64,000 nt of DNA from Streptomyces sp. NBC_00091 (lineage in GTDB: Bacteria; Actinomycetota; Actinomycetes; Streptomycetales; Streptomycetaceae): positions 5,084,001-5,148,000 of the forward strand of contig NZ_JAPEMA010000001.1 of assembly GCF_026343185.1 (NCBI RefSeq), in the 5' to 3' direction. The notes beneath the pieces were generated by a model. The model saw only the letters and a list, made by a program, of their open reading frames with translations. It did not search any database and was not told the DNA's origin. Shown one piece after another: positions 54,792 through 61,782 of this stretch; positions within the stretch are counted from its first letter, which is position 1, and every line of letters starts with the position of its first letter. Made by a program: the position numbers and the translations under genes.

Positions 54792-55814
54792 GTGTCTGCA
54801 ATGTCGGCGGGACGGTCAGCCCTGCGGATGGGACCCGCGGAGCTGGTGCAGGCGGCGGCGATGGCCCGCCGCTTCTACCTGGAGGGCAAGTCCAAGATCC
54901 AGATCGCCGAGGAGTTCGGCGTGAGCCGCTTCAAGGTGGCCAGGGTCCTGGAGACCGCCCTCGAACGCGACCTCGTACGCATCGAGATCCGGGTGCCCGC
55001 GGAGCTGGACGCGGAGCGCTCGGACGCGCTGCGCGCCCGGTACGGGCTGCGGCACGCCGTCGTGGTGGAGTCGCCCGCCGACGCGAGCGAGGACGCGCCG
55101 GACCCCGAGAACCTCGGCGCGGTCGCGGCCGACCTGCTCGGCGAGCTGGTCAACGAGGGCGACGTGCTCGGACTGGCGTGGGGGCGGTCGACCATCCACA
55201 TGGCCGCCTCCCTGCACCGGCTGCCCCCGTGCACCGTCGTCCAGCTGACCGGCGTGTACGACGCGGGGACGGCCGAGCGCGGGTCCGTGGAGGCCGTACG
55301 CAGGGCCGCGCAGGTCTCCGGTGGGGACGCGCACCCGATCTACGCCCCGATGCTGCTGCCCGATCCGGCCACCGCGGCCGCGCTGCGCAGCCAGACCGGG
55401 ATCGCACGGGCCTTCGAGTACTTCGACAAGGTGACCGTCGCGGCCGTGTCGATCGGCTCCTGGGAGCCGGGTATCTCGACCGTCCACGACATGCTCACCG
55501 ACGAGGAGCGGGCGCACTACGCCTCGCTCGGTGTCGCGGCCGAGATGTCCGCCCACCTCTTCGACTCGGAGGGCCGCCGGGTCGGACGGGACCTCGGCGA
55601 GCGCTGCATCACCGTCGAGGCCGACCGGCTGCGCCGGATCCCCGAGGTCGTGGCGATCGCGGGCGGGCTGCGCAAGGCCTCCGCGATCGGTGCGGTGCTC
55701 CGCTCCGGACTCGTGACCAGTCTCGTCACGGACACGGCGGTCGCCGACTACCTGCTGACCGAGTCCGCCCCGGGGCTGCGGCCGGCGCTGGAGCGGGCCG
55801 ACCCGGACGACTGA
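54792..55814 (+). CDS. SorC/DeoR-family sugar-binding transcriptional regulator
   Basis: 340 aa. N-terminal helix-turn-helix: MARRFYLEGKSKIQIAEEFGVSRFKVARVLETALERDLV (here given in pieces: residues about 22-60), then the sugar-phosphate effector domain with LGLAWGRST, VQLTGVYDAGT, GIARAFEYFDKV, and AIAGGLRKASAI. GTG at 54792 has AGGAGAG 5 bases upstream; the ATG at 54768 overlaps the direct repeat and lacks a ribosome site. Proximity to rpe suggests control of sugar phosphate metabolism; inference only. Confidence 0.88.
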   Translation: MSAMSAGRSALRMGPAELVQAAAMARRFYLEGKSKIQIAEEFGVSRFKVARVLETALERDLVRIEIRVPAELDAERSDALRARYGLRHAVVVESPADASEDAPDPENLGAVAADLLGELVNEGDVLGLAWGRSTIHMAASLHRLPPCTVVQLTGVYDAGTAERGSVEAVRRAAQVSGGDAHPIYAPMLLPDPATAAALRSQTGIARAFEYFDKVTVAAVSIGSWEPGISTVHDMLTDEERAHYASLGVAAEMSAHLFDSEGRRVGRDLGERCITVEADRLRRIPEVVAIAGGLRKASAIGAVLRSGLVTSLVTDTAVADYLLTESAPGLRPALERADPDD

Positions 55815-55831
55815 CCGGGACGCCGCGGGGC

Positions 55832-55895
55832 GGTCCGGGCAGGTCCGGAGGGTGTTCCGGGCGTGTCCGGGAGGTGTCCCGGGCGGGTCCGGAGG
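55832..55895. repeat. Degenerate GTCCGGG tandem array
   Basis: About six units of GTCCGG(G/A)-type sequence separated by 3-6 bases between the SorC gene and the small CarD-like gene. The 171-bp spacer holds nothing else except a possible -10. Confidence 0.6.
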
Positions 55896-55972
55896 GTGCC
55901 TCGGCGGCGCCTGGGGCGAATGGTGCCGCAATCGAGACCCGGACAGTGGGCCGCGAGGCGGCTCCGGGGGCG

Positions 55973-55978
55973 CATACT
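55973..55978 (+). promoter_or_regulatory. -10-like element before the small CarD-like gene
   Basis: CATACT, seven bases, ATG at 55986; leaderless arrangement, no ribosome site. Confidence 0.35.
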
Positions 55979-55985
55979 GAACCTG

Positions 55986-56207
55986 ATGACCAAGTCAGCA
56001 GTACCTCGCCGTCATTTGCCGTCCAGCCCGTTCAAGGCCCCCGTGGAACCGCCGCTGCGGCAGTTCGGCGTCGGCGACCGGGTCAGTCACGATGAGCACG
56101 GCCTCGGCCGTGTCGTCGGTGTGGAGGAGGGGGTCGCAGTCCTTGTCGACTTCGGTTCGGTCCAGAAACGCATCCTGAGTCCCTACACCAAGATGTCCGC
56201 GCTCTGA
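55986..56207 (+). CDS. Small CarD/KOW-like protein
   Basis: 73 aa. A basic N-terminal 25 residues precede a compact domain, FGVGDRVSHDEHGLGRVVGVEEG, VAVLVDFGSVQKRI, that looks like a CarD N-domain or KOW/Tudor-type barrel. It could bind RNA polymerase or nucleic acid, but the CarD DNA-binding half is missing. Conserved small protein in Streptomyces as far as I recall; function unknown. Probably leaderless. The frame stays open upstream, but the added sequence is repeat-derived. Confidence 0.72.
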   Translation: MTKSAVPRRHLPSSPFKAPVEPPLRQFGVGDRVSHDEHGLGRVVGVEEGVAVLVDFGSVQKRILSPYTKMSAL

Positions 56208-56256
56208 CACTGTCGGGCGATTCGCCACTGAATCGGATATTTGGCACGATCGGGGC

Positions 56257-56712
56257 ATGATCCTTGGGAACGTGCCCCGATCGTTGACGCGTGTGCTGGG
56301 GGCGCTGTTCCTGTGCGCCGTGCTGTCCGCCGCCCTGGCGGGCTGCGGCGGGCAGGGTGCCCCCGCGCCGCGCCCCGCCGCGAGTACCCCTGCCGCGAGC
56401 AGCCCTGCCGCGGCCGCTCCCGCGTGGGCGAAGGGGATGGCCGCCGTACGGGCCGACGCGCTGCCGTCGCAGGCGCGCGAGGTGCTCGCGCTGATCGACA
56501 AGGGCGGGCCGTACGCGTACCGGCAGGACGGAACCGTCTTCGGGAACTTCGAGAAGGCCCTGCCGAAGCGGAAGCGCGGCTACTACCACGAGTTCACCGT
56601 GCGGACACCGGGGGAACGCGACCGGGGAGCCCGGCGGATCGTGACGGGCGAGGGCGGGGAGTTCTACTACACGGACGACCACTACAAGACCTTCAAGGCG
56701 GTTCTCCGATGA
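56257..56712 (+). CDS. Lipoprotein guanyl-specific ribonuclease (barnase/RNase Sa family)
   Basis: 151 aa. Lipoprotein signal: hydrophobic core, AALAGC lipobox with Cys30, then a Pro/Ala/Ser linker (about 31-58). The catalytic domain is the N1/T1 microbial RNase fold: LPSQAREVLALIDKGGPYAY, FGNFEKALP, HEFTVRTPGERDRGARRI, TDDHYKTF. By spacing, Glu112, Arg123 and His142 correspond to the catalytic Glu, Arg and His of RNase Sa. Predicted to be tethered outside the cell. Its stop overlaps the inhibitor gene's ATG (ATGA). Confidence 0.9.
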   Translation: MILGNVPRSLTRVLGALFLCAVLSAALAGCGGQGAPAPRPAASTPAASSPAAAAPAWAKGMAAVRADALPSQAREVLALIDKGGPYAYRQDGTVFGNFEKALPKRKRGYYHEFTVRTPGERDRGARRIVTGEGGEFYYTDDHYKTFKAVLR

Positions 56713-57125
56713 GCCTCGATCCGCAGCCGCTCGCCCCCGCCCTGGCCGCCGCGGCGGATGCCGGCTGGAGCGTCGTACGGCTGGACCTGGACGGCGTACG
56801 GAGCAAGGCGGCCCTGATGCGGCGCTGCGCGCAGGTCCTGCGGCTGCCGGAGTGGTTCGGCGGGAACTGGGACGCGCTGGCCGACGCGCTGATCGACCTG
56901 TCCTGGCTGCCGCAGGCCCCCGGGCGGCTGCTGGCGGTGACCTCCTGGCGCGGGTACGCCGCCGAGCGGCCCGACGACTGGGACACGCTGCGGGAGATCC
57001 TGGAGGAGGCGGTGGACTTCTGGCGGGAGCAGGACGGAGCGCCCGCGCTGACCGTTCTGCTCGCCGGGCAGGAGCCGGCCGGGGCGCCGCCCCGGACCCC
57101 GCGCCTCAAACGCCGGCGGGGCTGA
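56709..57125 (+). CDS. Barstar-family ribonuclease inhibitor
   Basis: 138 aa. Core barstar fold: VVRLDLDGVRSKAALMRRCAQVLRLPEW, FGGNWDALADALIDLSWL (contains the inhibitory-helix Asp/Trp residues), and a C-terminal LTVLLAG strand. Cytosolic inhibitor protecting against the adjacent RNase; coupled to it by a 4-bp overlap. Residues from about 125 (GAPPRTPRLKRRRG) are encoded by the intergenic repeat module GCGCCTCAAACGCCGGCGGG, which also supplies the TGA; the real ancestral C-terminus was probably near residue 123. Confidence 0.88.
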   Translation: MSLDPQPLAPALAAAADAGWSVVRLDLDGVRSKAALMRRCAQVLRLPEWFGGNWDALADALIDLSWLPQAPGRLLAVTSWRGYAAERPDDWDTLREILEEAVDFWREQDGAPALTVLLAGQEPAGAPPRTPRLKRRRG

Positions 57126-57192
57126 AAAGACCTGTGGGTCCCCCGGACTTCGTCCGGGGGACCCACAGCGCCTCAAGCGCCGGCGGGGCTGG
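57089..57192. repeat. Mosaic repeat copies at barstar 3' end
   Basis: CCCGGACCCCGCGCCTCAAACGCC...GGGGCTGA at 57090-57125 and GCGCCTCAAGCGCCGGCGGGGCTG at 57168-57191, direct copies flanking a perfect hairpin. Same module as near 2418, 26745 and 46620. Confidence 0.8.
57132..57168. terminator. Bidirectional terminator, barstar / truncated haemoglobin genes
   Basis: A perfect 17-bp stem (CTGTGGGTCCCCCGGAC and complement) with TTC loop, between the convergent stops at 57125 and 57199. The inner part is the same GGAC-CGTCC hairpin core seen at 2624-2644. Confidence 0.88.
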
Positions 57193-57198
57193 GTCCGG

Positions 57199-57678
57199 TC
57201 ACTCCGCCTTCGCGGCCTTCGGCTGCCAGGGCGGGGTCTGGCCCCAGGACCAGACCGGGATCTTCGCCGCGTCCACCGGCGGCGGGTTGGGGCCCGAGTA
57301 GATCAGGGCCATCCGGGTGCCCCACTCGATGTAGTAGACGAACACCGCCCGGAACTCCGGGTCCGTCGGCAGGCCGACCTCGTCGGCCGTGTCCAGCAGC
57401 AGGTCCACCCAGCGGCGGCGCTGCTCCTCGGTGATGGCGCGGCCCAGGTGCTTGGTGGCCATGTGCTGGTGGCCGCCGTGGTGGGCCGAGTAGTCGGCCG
57501 GGCCGCCGAAGACCTCCGACAGCCAGACCGCGACGTGCTGGGGGTGCTCCGAGTCCATGCCCGCGAAGACCGGGGCCAGGATCTCGTCGCGCAGCGCATG
57601 GGCGTAGAAGACGTCGGTGAGCCGTCGCATGGCCTCCGCGCCGCCCATCCACTCGTAGATCGTGGGAGTCGTGCTCAT
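57199..57678 (-). CDS. Truncated haemoglobin, group II-like
   Basis: 159 aa. Globin pattern of the trHbO group: MSTTPTIYEWMGGAEAMRRLTDVFYAHALRDEIL, PVFAGMDSEHPQHVAVWLSEVFGGP, HHGGHQHMATKHLGRAITEEQRRRW, and the terminal WSWGQTPPW. The proximal His lies in the GGHQHM region. Binds O2 or NO; role may be oxygen delivery or redox protection. Its ATG overlaps the upstream ABM gene's stop (ATGA). Confidence 0.9.
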   Translation of the reverse strand: MSTTPTIYEWMGGAEAMRRLTDVFYAHALRDEILAPVFAGMDSEHPQHVAVWLSEVFGGPADYSAHHGGHQHMATKHLGRAITEEQRRRWVDLLLDTADEVGLPTDPEFRAVFVYYIEWGTRMALIYSGPNPPPVDAAKIPVWSWGQTPPWQPKAAKAE

Positions 57679-58004
57679 GACTGTCCGGCGGCCTTTCCCG
57701 GGCCGACCACGCCGGTCACGAGGTAGTGCTGCATCTCCTCGATGGCCGTCACGTACGGGCGGATCGCGCTGAAGAACGCCGGGAAGTGCTCACCCTTGCG
57801 GAAGCCGTTCAGGTGGGCGTCGATCGAGGTCCAGCGGATGCGGAGGATGTAGCGCTCCTTCTCCTCCTCGCAGCGGGCCAGCTCGTAGTCGATGCACTCG
57901 GGTGACGCGGCGAGGGCCTCGGCGGCCCGGGCGTACGCGTCCTCGAACGCCTGCTGGTCCTGCGAGGCGATCCGGTAGCGGATGTACTCGACGGTGGTGG
58001 TCAT
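57675..58004 (-). CDS. Antibiotic biosynthesis monooxygenase (ABM) family protein
   Basis: 109-aa dimeric alpha-beta barrel family. VEYIRYRIASQDQQAFEDAYARAAEALAASPECIDYEL, RYILRIRWTSIDAHLNGFRKGEHFPAFFSAIRPYV. Some members oxygenate quinols or degrade haem. Coupled to the truncated haemoglobin by a 4-bp overlap, suggesting a joint oxygen or haem role. Confidence 0.88.
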   Translation of the reverse strand: MTTTVEYIRYRIASQDQQAFEDAYARAAEALAASPECIDYELARCEEEKERYILRIRWTSIDAHLNGFRKGEHFPAFFSAIRPYVTAIEEMQHYLVTGVVGPGKAAGQS

Positions 58005-58081
58005 GGGTTGCGTGCCTCTCCCTGGGGTCGGGTCGTCCCGGCTACCTTTCCGGGATCATGCGTACCCGGTGGGGTTTTCCG

Positions 58082-58573
58082 TCAGTCGGACTGCGACTTC
58101 TGGATGTCGGGGCCCTGGTCGCGGACCTGGCGCACCTTGTCGAGGGAGTCCCGCAGCTCGCCGAGCCAGCTGTCGGTGTTGTCCCCGACGAGGCGTACGC
58201 ACCAGGCCAGGGCGTCCGCCCGGCTGCGGGCCACACCGCCGGCGACCAGGGTGTCGAGCACCTGGCGCTCGGACTGGCGCAGCCGGGTCATGACGGGGAC
58301 GGCGAGGTGGGTGAAGAGGACCGTCTCCTCACCCGACCGCACGCCCCAGGCGACCTTGCGGCGGTAGAGCTCCTCCGCCTCGCGGGCGACCTCGATGCGC
58401 TGCTCGCGGGTGCGTTCGCGGAACTCCTTGACCGACTCGGACGCCGGGGCGGTGCCGACGACCGTGATCTCCTCCCGGTCGACGGTGACCGAGACGAGTG
58501 ACTCGTAGACGTCCACCGGCAGGCGCTCGGCGAACCACGCGCGGAGCTTCTCGCTCTGTTCGGCTGTAATCAT
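58082..58573 (-). CDS. Conserved hypothetical protein
   Basis: 163 aa, helical and charged, no recognised domain. MITAEQSEKLRAWFAERLPVDVYESL, TPASESVKEFRERTREQRIEVAREAEELYRRKVAWGV. A C-terminal region GGVARSRADALAWCVRLVGDNTDSWLGELRDSLDKVRQVRDQG looks like a helix-turn-helix-like bundle. ATG at 58573 has no nearby ribosome site; the only GAGGAG is 21 bases upstream and serves a 3-codon mini-ORF. The open frame extends to 59617 across the neighbouring gene and is not credible there. Confidence 0.6.
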   Translation of the reverse strand: MITAEQSEKLRAWFAERLPVDVYESLVSVTVDREEITVVGTAPASESVKEFRERTREQRIEVAREAEELYRRKVAWGVRSGEETVLFTHLAVPVMTRLRQSERQVLDTLVAGGVARSRADALAWCVRLVGDNTDSWLGELRDSLDKVRQVRDQGPDIQKSQSD

Positions 58574-58577
58574 GTAA

Positions 58578-58589
58578 TCAACGTTGCAT
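58578..58589 (-). promoter_or_regulatory. Mini-ORF (Met-Gln-Arg-stop) before the hypothetical gene
   Basis: ATGCAACGTTGA on the minus strand, 5 bases after GAGGAG (58600-58595). Its TGA ends 4 bases before the ATG of the next gene. Could couple or restrain translation of that gene. Confidence 0.35.
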
Positions 58590-58638
58590 CCGGTCTCCTC
58601 TTGATCGCAAGGGCTCGTGGAGGGAATCCCGTTCGCTC

Positions 58639-60390
58639 TCAGCCCATCGAGCGGTAGCGGTGGATCAGGGACACCGCCATCGCCCCCTCGCCCACGCCCG
58701 AGGCGACCCGCTTGACCGAGTGGGCGCGCACGTCGCCCGCTGCGAACACCCCCGGGACGCTGGTCTCCAGCGGGTACGGGGCGCGCTCCAGGCTCCATTC
58801 CGCCGGGAGTTCCCCGCCGTTGGCGATCAGGTCGGAGCCGGTGAGGACGAAGCCGTACTCGTCGCGCTCCACGACCCCGGCCAGCCAGTCGGTGTGCGGG
58901 CGGGCGCCGATGAAGGTGAACATGAACCGCGCCGGGATCTCCCGGTCCTCGCCGGTGTCGGCGTCGTGCAGGGTGATCCGCTCCAGGTGCTCCCCGCCGT
59001 GCAGGGCGGTGACCGTCGTACGGACCTTCACCTCGATGTTGGGGGTGCGTTCGATCTCGTCGATCAGATAGCGGGACATGCTCGCGTCCAGGGAGGCCGC
59101 GCGCACCAGGATCGTCACCCGGGCCGCGTACTTGGCGAAGTGCACCGCCGCCTGGCCGGCCGAGTTGGCGCCGCCCACGATGAACACGTGCTGCGAGATG
59201 CAGGCCGAGCTCTCCGTGGTCGCCGCGCCGTAGTACAGGCCCGCGCCCTCGAAGCGGTCCGCGCCGGGGGCGTCGAGGCGGTTGTACGAGACCCCGGTCG
59301 CCAGCAGTACCGTCTCCGCGCTGATCTCCGTACCGTCCGCCAGGGTCAGGATCTTCGCGGGGTCGTCCCGGGTCAGGGAGATGACCTCCACCGGGTGCAG
59401 GATCTCGGCGCCGAACCGGGACGCCTGGATGGTGGCCCGCCGGGTCAGGTCCCCGCCGGAGAGGCCCGAGGGGAAGCCCAGGTAGTTCTCGATCAGGCTG
59501 GAGGTGCCGGCCTGGCCGCCCGGGGCGCGGGAGTCCAGCATCAGCGTGGACAGGCCCTCGGAGGCCGAGTAGACCCCGGCGGCCAGCCCCGCCGGCCCGG
59601 CGCCGACGATCACGCACTCGTAGTGCGGGCGGGAGGCGGTGGTGGCCAGGCCCAGGCGCTGCGCGAGTTCGGTGTCGGTCGGGGCGGAGAGCACCGAGCC
59701 GTCCGGGAAGCGCACCAGCGGGAGCGCCGCGTCGGCCTGCGCGGCGGCGATCACCGTCAGCGCCTCGGGGTCCCGCTCGACGTTGAGGAAGCGGAACGGC
59801 TGCCCGTTGCGGGTGAAGAAGTCCCGGACGGCGTGGGTGCCGGGGGAGACGAGGTGGCCCGCGACGATGATCCCGTCGTAGGCCGGGCGGTAGGTGGCCA
59901 GCCAGTCGGAGAGCAGGTCGTCCAGCACGGGGAAGAGCCGCTCGTGCGGCGGGTCCCAGGGCTTGAGCAGGTAGTAGTCCAGCCGTACCCGGTTGATGGC
60001 GGTGATGGCCGCGTCGGTCTCCGCGTACGCGGTCAGCAGGACCCGGCGGGCGTCCGGGAAGCGGCTGACGGCCTCCAGCAGGAACTCGACGCCGGTGACG
60101 TCGGGCATCCGCTGGTCGACGAGGAACAGCGCCGGGTCGTGGCCGCGCTCGTCGAGGGAGTCCAGGATCTTCAGGGCGTCGGCGGCCGAGGAGGCGCCGA
60201 GCACCCGGTAGCGGTCGCCGTAGGCGCTGCGCAGGTCGCGGCGGACGGCGCGCAGCACCTGCGGGTCGTCGTCCACGGCCAGGATGACGGGCTTGCGGCT
60301 CTCGGCGCGCTCGGCGGCGGCTCCGGTGGGGCTCGAGGCCGGAGCGGGGGCCGCGGTGGGAGAGGCTGCGCCCTCCGGGGCGGCGCTCAC
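58639..60390 (-). CDS. Receiver-domain / glutaredoxin-like / FAD thioredoxin-reductase-like fusion protein
   Basis: 583 aa. After an Ala/Pro-rich start, a response-regulator receiver (about 34-155) has Asp39-41, phospho-Asp92 in FLVDQRMP, Thr120 and Lys143, all intact. A thioredoxin-like segment (about 170-245, GHLVSPGTHAVRDFFTRNGQPF) lacks cysteines. The FAD domain (VIVGAGPAGLAAGVYSA about 260) is thioredoxin-reductase-like, but the CATC site is AATTES. NAD domain GGANSAGQAAVHFAKY. GTG at 60390 overlaps the UBP gene stop. A phosphorylation-gated flavoprotein without its usual thiol relay; no sensor kinase is adjacent. Confidence 0.85.
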   Translation of the reverse strand: MSAAPEGAASPTAAPAPASSPTGAAAERAESRKPVILAVDDDPQVLRAVRRDLRSAYGDRYRVLGASSAADALKILDSLDERGHDPALFLVDQRMPDVTGVEFLLEAVSRFPDARRVLLTAYAETDAAITAINRVRLDYYLLKPWDPPHERLFPVLDDLLSDWLATYRPAYDGIIVAGHLVSPGTHAVRDFFTRNGQPFRFLNVERDPEALTVIAAAQADAALPLVRFPDGSVLSAPTDTELAQRLGLATTASRPHYECVIVGAGPAGLAAGVYSASEGLSTLMLDSRAPGGQAGTSSLIENYLGFPSGLSGGDLTRRATIQASRFGAEILHPVEVISLTRDDPAKILTLADGTEISAETVLLATGVSYNRLDAPGADRFEGAGLYYGAATTESSACISQHVFIVGGANSAGQAAVHFAKYAARVTILVRAASLDASMSRYLIDEIERTPNIEVKVRTTVTALHGGEHLERITLHDADTGEDREIPARFMFTFIGARPHTDWLAGVVERDEYGFVLTGSDLIANGGELPAEWSLERAPYPLETSVPGVFAAGDVRAHSVKRVASGVGEGAMAVSLIHRYRSMG

Positions 60391-60659
60391 GCCGGGTCCA
60401 GCATCAGCTGGTCGGCGTAGCACCAGGCCCAGTCCTCACCGGGCTCGTGCGAGGCCGCGATCGGATGGTCGGTCGCCTTGTAGTGCCGGGTGGCGTGGCG
60501 GTTCTTCGACGAGTCGCAGCATCCGACGTGTCCGCAGCTCAGGCACATCCGCAGGTGCACCCAGCCGTCTCCCAGCCGCAGGCACTCCTCGCAGCCCTCG
60601 GCGGATGGCTTCACCGGACGTATCTGGTCGATGTGTGTGCACAACAACTCCATCGTCAT
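60387..60659 (-). CDS. UBP-type zinc finger protein
   Basis: 90 aa. CTHIDQIRPVKPSAEGCEECL, HLRMCLSCGHVGCCDSSKNRHATRHYKATDHPIA: the Cys/His pattern of the ubiquitin-specific-protease zinc finger, seen in bacteria beside flavoproteins and receivers. ATG at 60659 (M-T-M-E-L-L) chosen; upstream in-frame starts to 60773 lack good ribosome sites. Coupled by GTGA overlap to the receiver/flavoprotein gene, so they probably act together. Confidence 0.8.
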   Translation of the reverse strand: MTMELLCTHIDQIRPVKPSAEGCEECLRLGDGWVHLRMCLSCGHVGCCDSSKNRHATRHYKATDHPIAASHEPGEDWAWCYADQLMLDPA

Positions 60660-60741
60660 CGTCCCCGTCCCTCTCGTCGCGCATTCGTACGCCCCGTCGC
60701 GCCCGTCCATCACGGCGCGTCCAGACCATAAATCGGGGACC

Positions 60742-60813
60742 TTGAAATGGTTCATCGATCCGGCCGAGGTCATGAAGTCCGGCGGGTACTTCCTGACCTC
60801 GGCGGACGACTAG
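60742..60813 (+). CDS. Possible 23-aa small ORF in a divergent spacer
   Basis: TTG-initiated frame giving LKWFIDPAEVMKSGGYFLTSADD then TAG, with GGGGA only 2 bases before the TTG; an alternative ATG at 60772 would give 13 residues. It lies in the 277-bp gap upstream of the DJ-1/PfpI gene. The peptide looks less biased than a random frame, but evidence is weak. Confidence 0.25.
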   Translation: MKWFIDPAEVMKSGGYFLTSADD

Positions 60814-60848
60814 GTGAGGTGCCGCCGCCACCTTGCCCGCTACCTCAC
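60814..60848. promoter_or_regulatory. Inverted repeat upstream of the DJ-1/PfpI gene
   Basis: GTGAGGT (60814-60820) and ACCTCAC (60842-60848), 21 bases apart. Candidate operator for the downstream cluster; the rest of the gap to 60936 shows no clear promoter. Confidence 0.3.
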
Positions 60849-60936
60849 GAAGTCGCATTCGGGCGCTTTGACGCAGGCCCTGGGCGCACGCAGTGTGGGG
60901 ATCGCAAACGACAACAGGCGGCGCCTGGAGGAATCT

Positions 60937-61761
60937 GTGAGCAGAAAGATTCTGGTCATTGTCTCCGAACACGGATACTGGGCCGAGGAACTGATCGGTC
61001 CCGTTTCCAAGTTCGACGAGCGGGGCTACGAGATCGTATTCGCCACGCCGACCGGAAAGCGTGCGCACGCACTTCCGCCGAGCCTCGACGCGAACTACAT
61101 CGACCCCCCGCTGGGCCGCTCGGTGACCACCGAGGAGAACGCCCGGCTGGGCCGCGAGTTCGAGCAGTCGAGCCGGCTCGACTCGCCGCTCGACATCGAG
61201 GCATGGGTGCCCGAGCGCCCGTACACGAGCGACGAGGGCTACCTGCGCAAGCTGGAGCAGTACCACCGAGATCTGGACAAGATCGACGCCGATATCGCGG
61301 AGTACGACGCGATCCTCATCGTCGGCGGCAGCGGTCCGATCGCCGACCTCGCCAACAACGAGCGGGTCCACGCCCTGATCCTGGCCTTCCACAAGGCCGG
61401 CAAGGTCGTCGCCGCCGAGTGCTACGGGGTCGCCTGCCTGGCCTTCGCCCGGGACTGGAGCGACCGCCAGAGCATCATCCGGGGCAAGCACGTGACCGGC
61501 CACTGCAAGGAGTACGACTACAAGGACGGCACCGGATTCCTCGGTACCGACTTCAACATGGGTCCGCCCCCGTATCCGCTGGAGTACATCCTGCGCGATG
61601 CGACCGGCCCGCGCGGCGCCTATCACGGCAATTTCGGAAAGCCGGTATCGGTGGTCGTCGACTACCCCTTCGTCACCGGCCGCTCGACCCCCGACTCCTA
61701 TCTCACGGGGCAGAAGATCGTGGAAGTCCTGGAGGACGGTCTCACCCGCTACGGGTGGTAG
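60937..61761 (+). CDS. DJ-1/PfpI superfamily protein (glutamine amidotransferase-like)
   Basis: 274 aa. N-terminal RKILVIVSEHGYWAEELIGPVSKFDERGYEIVFATPTG, then ADIAEYDAILIVGGSGPIADL and the nucleophile elbow VVAAECYGVACLAF with its Cys. A longer C-terminus (YHGNFGKPVSVVVDYPFVTGRSTPDSYLTG) resembles the Hsp31/isocyanide-hydratase branch. Could be a hydratase, deglycase or lyase; not resolved. GTG at 60937 with GGAGG 5 bases upstream. Opens a cluster with the ThDP enzyme 21 bp downstream. Confidence 0.82.
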   Translation: MSRKILVIVSEHGYWAEELIGPVSKFDERGYEIVFATPTGKRAHALPPSLDANYIDPPLGRSVTTEENARLGREFEQSSRLDSPLDIEAWVPERPYTSDEGYLRKLEQYHRDLDKIDADIAEYDAILIVGGSGPIADLANNERVHALILAFHKAGKVVAAECYGVACLAFARDWSDRQSIIRGKHVTGHCKEYDYKDGTGFLGTDFNMGPPPYPLEYILRDATGPRGAYHGNFGKPVSVVVDYPFVTGRSTPDSYLTGQKIVEVLEDGLTRYGW

Positions 61762-61782
61762 GAAAGAAACAGGGGGAGTCCG

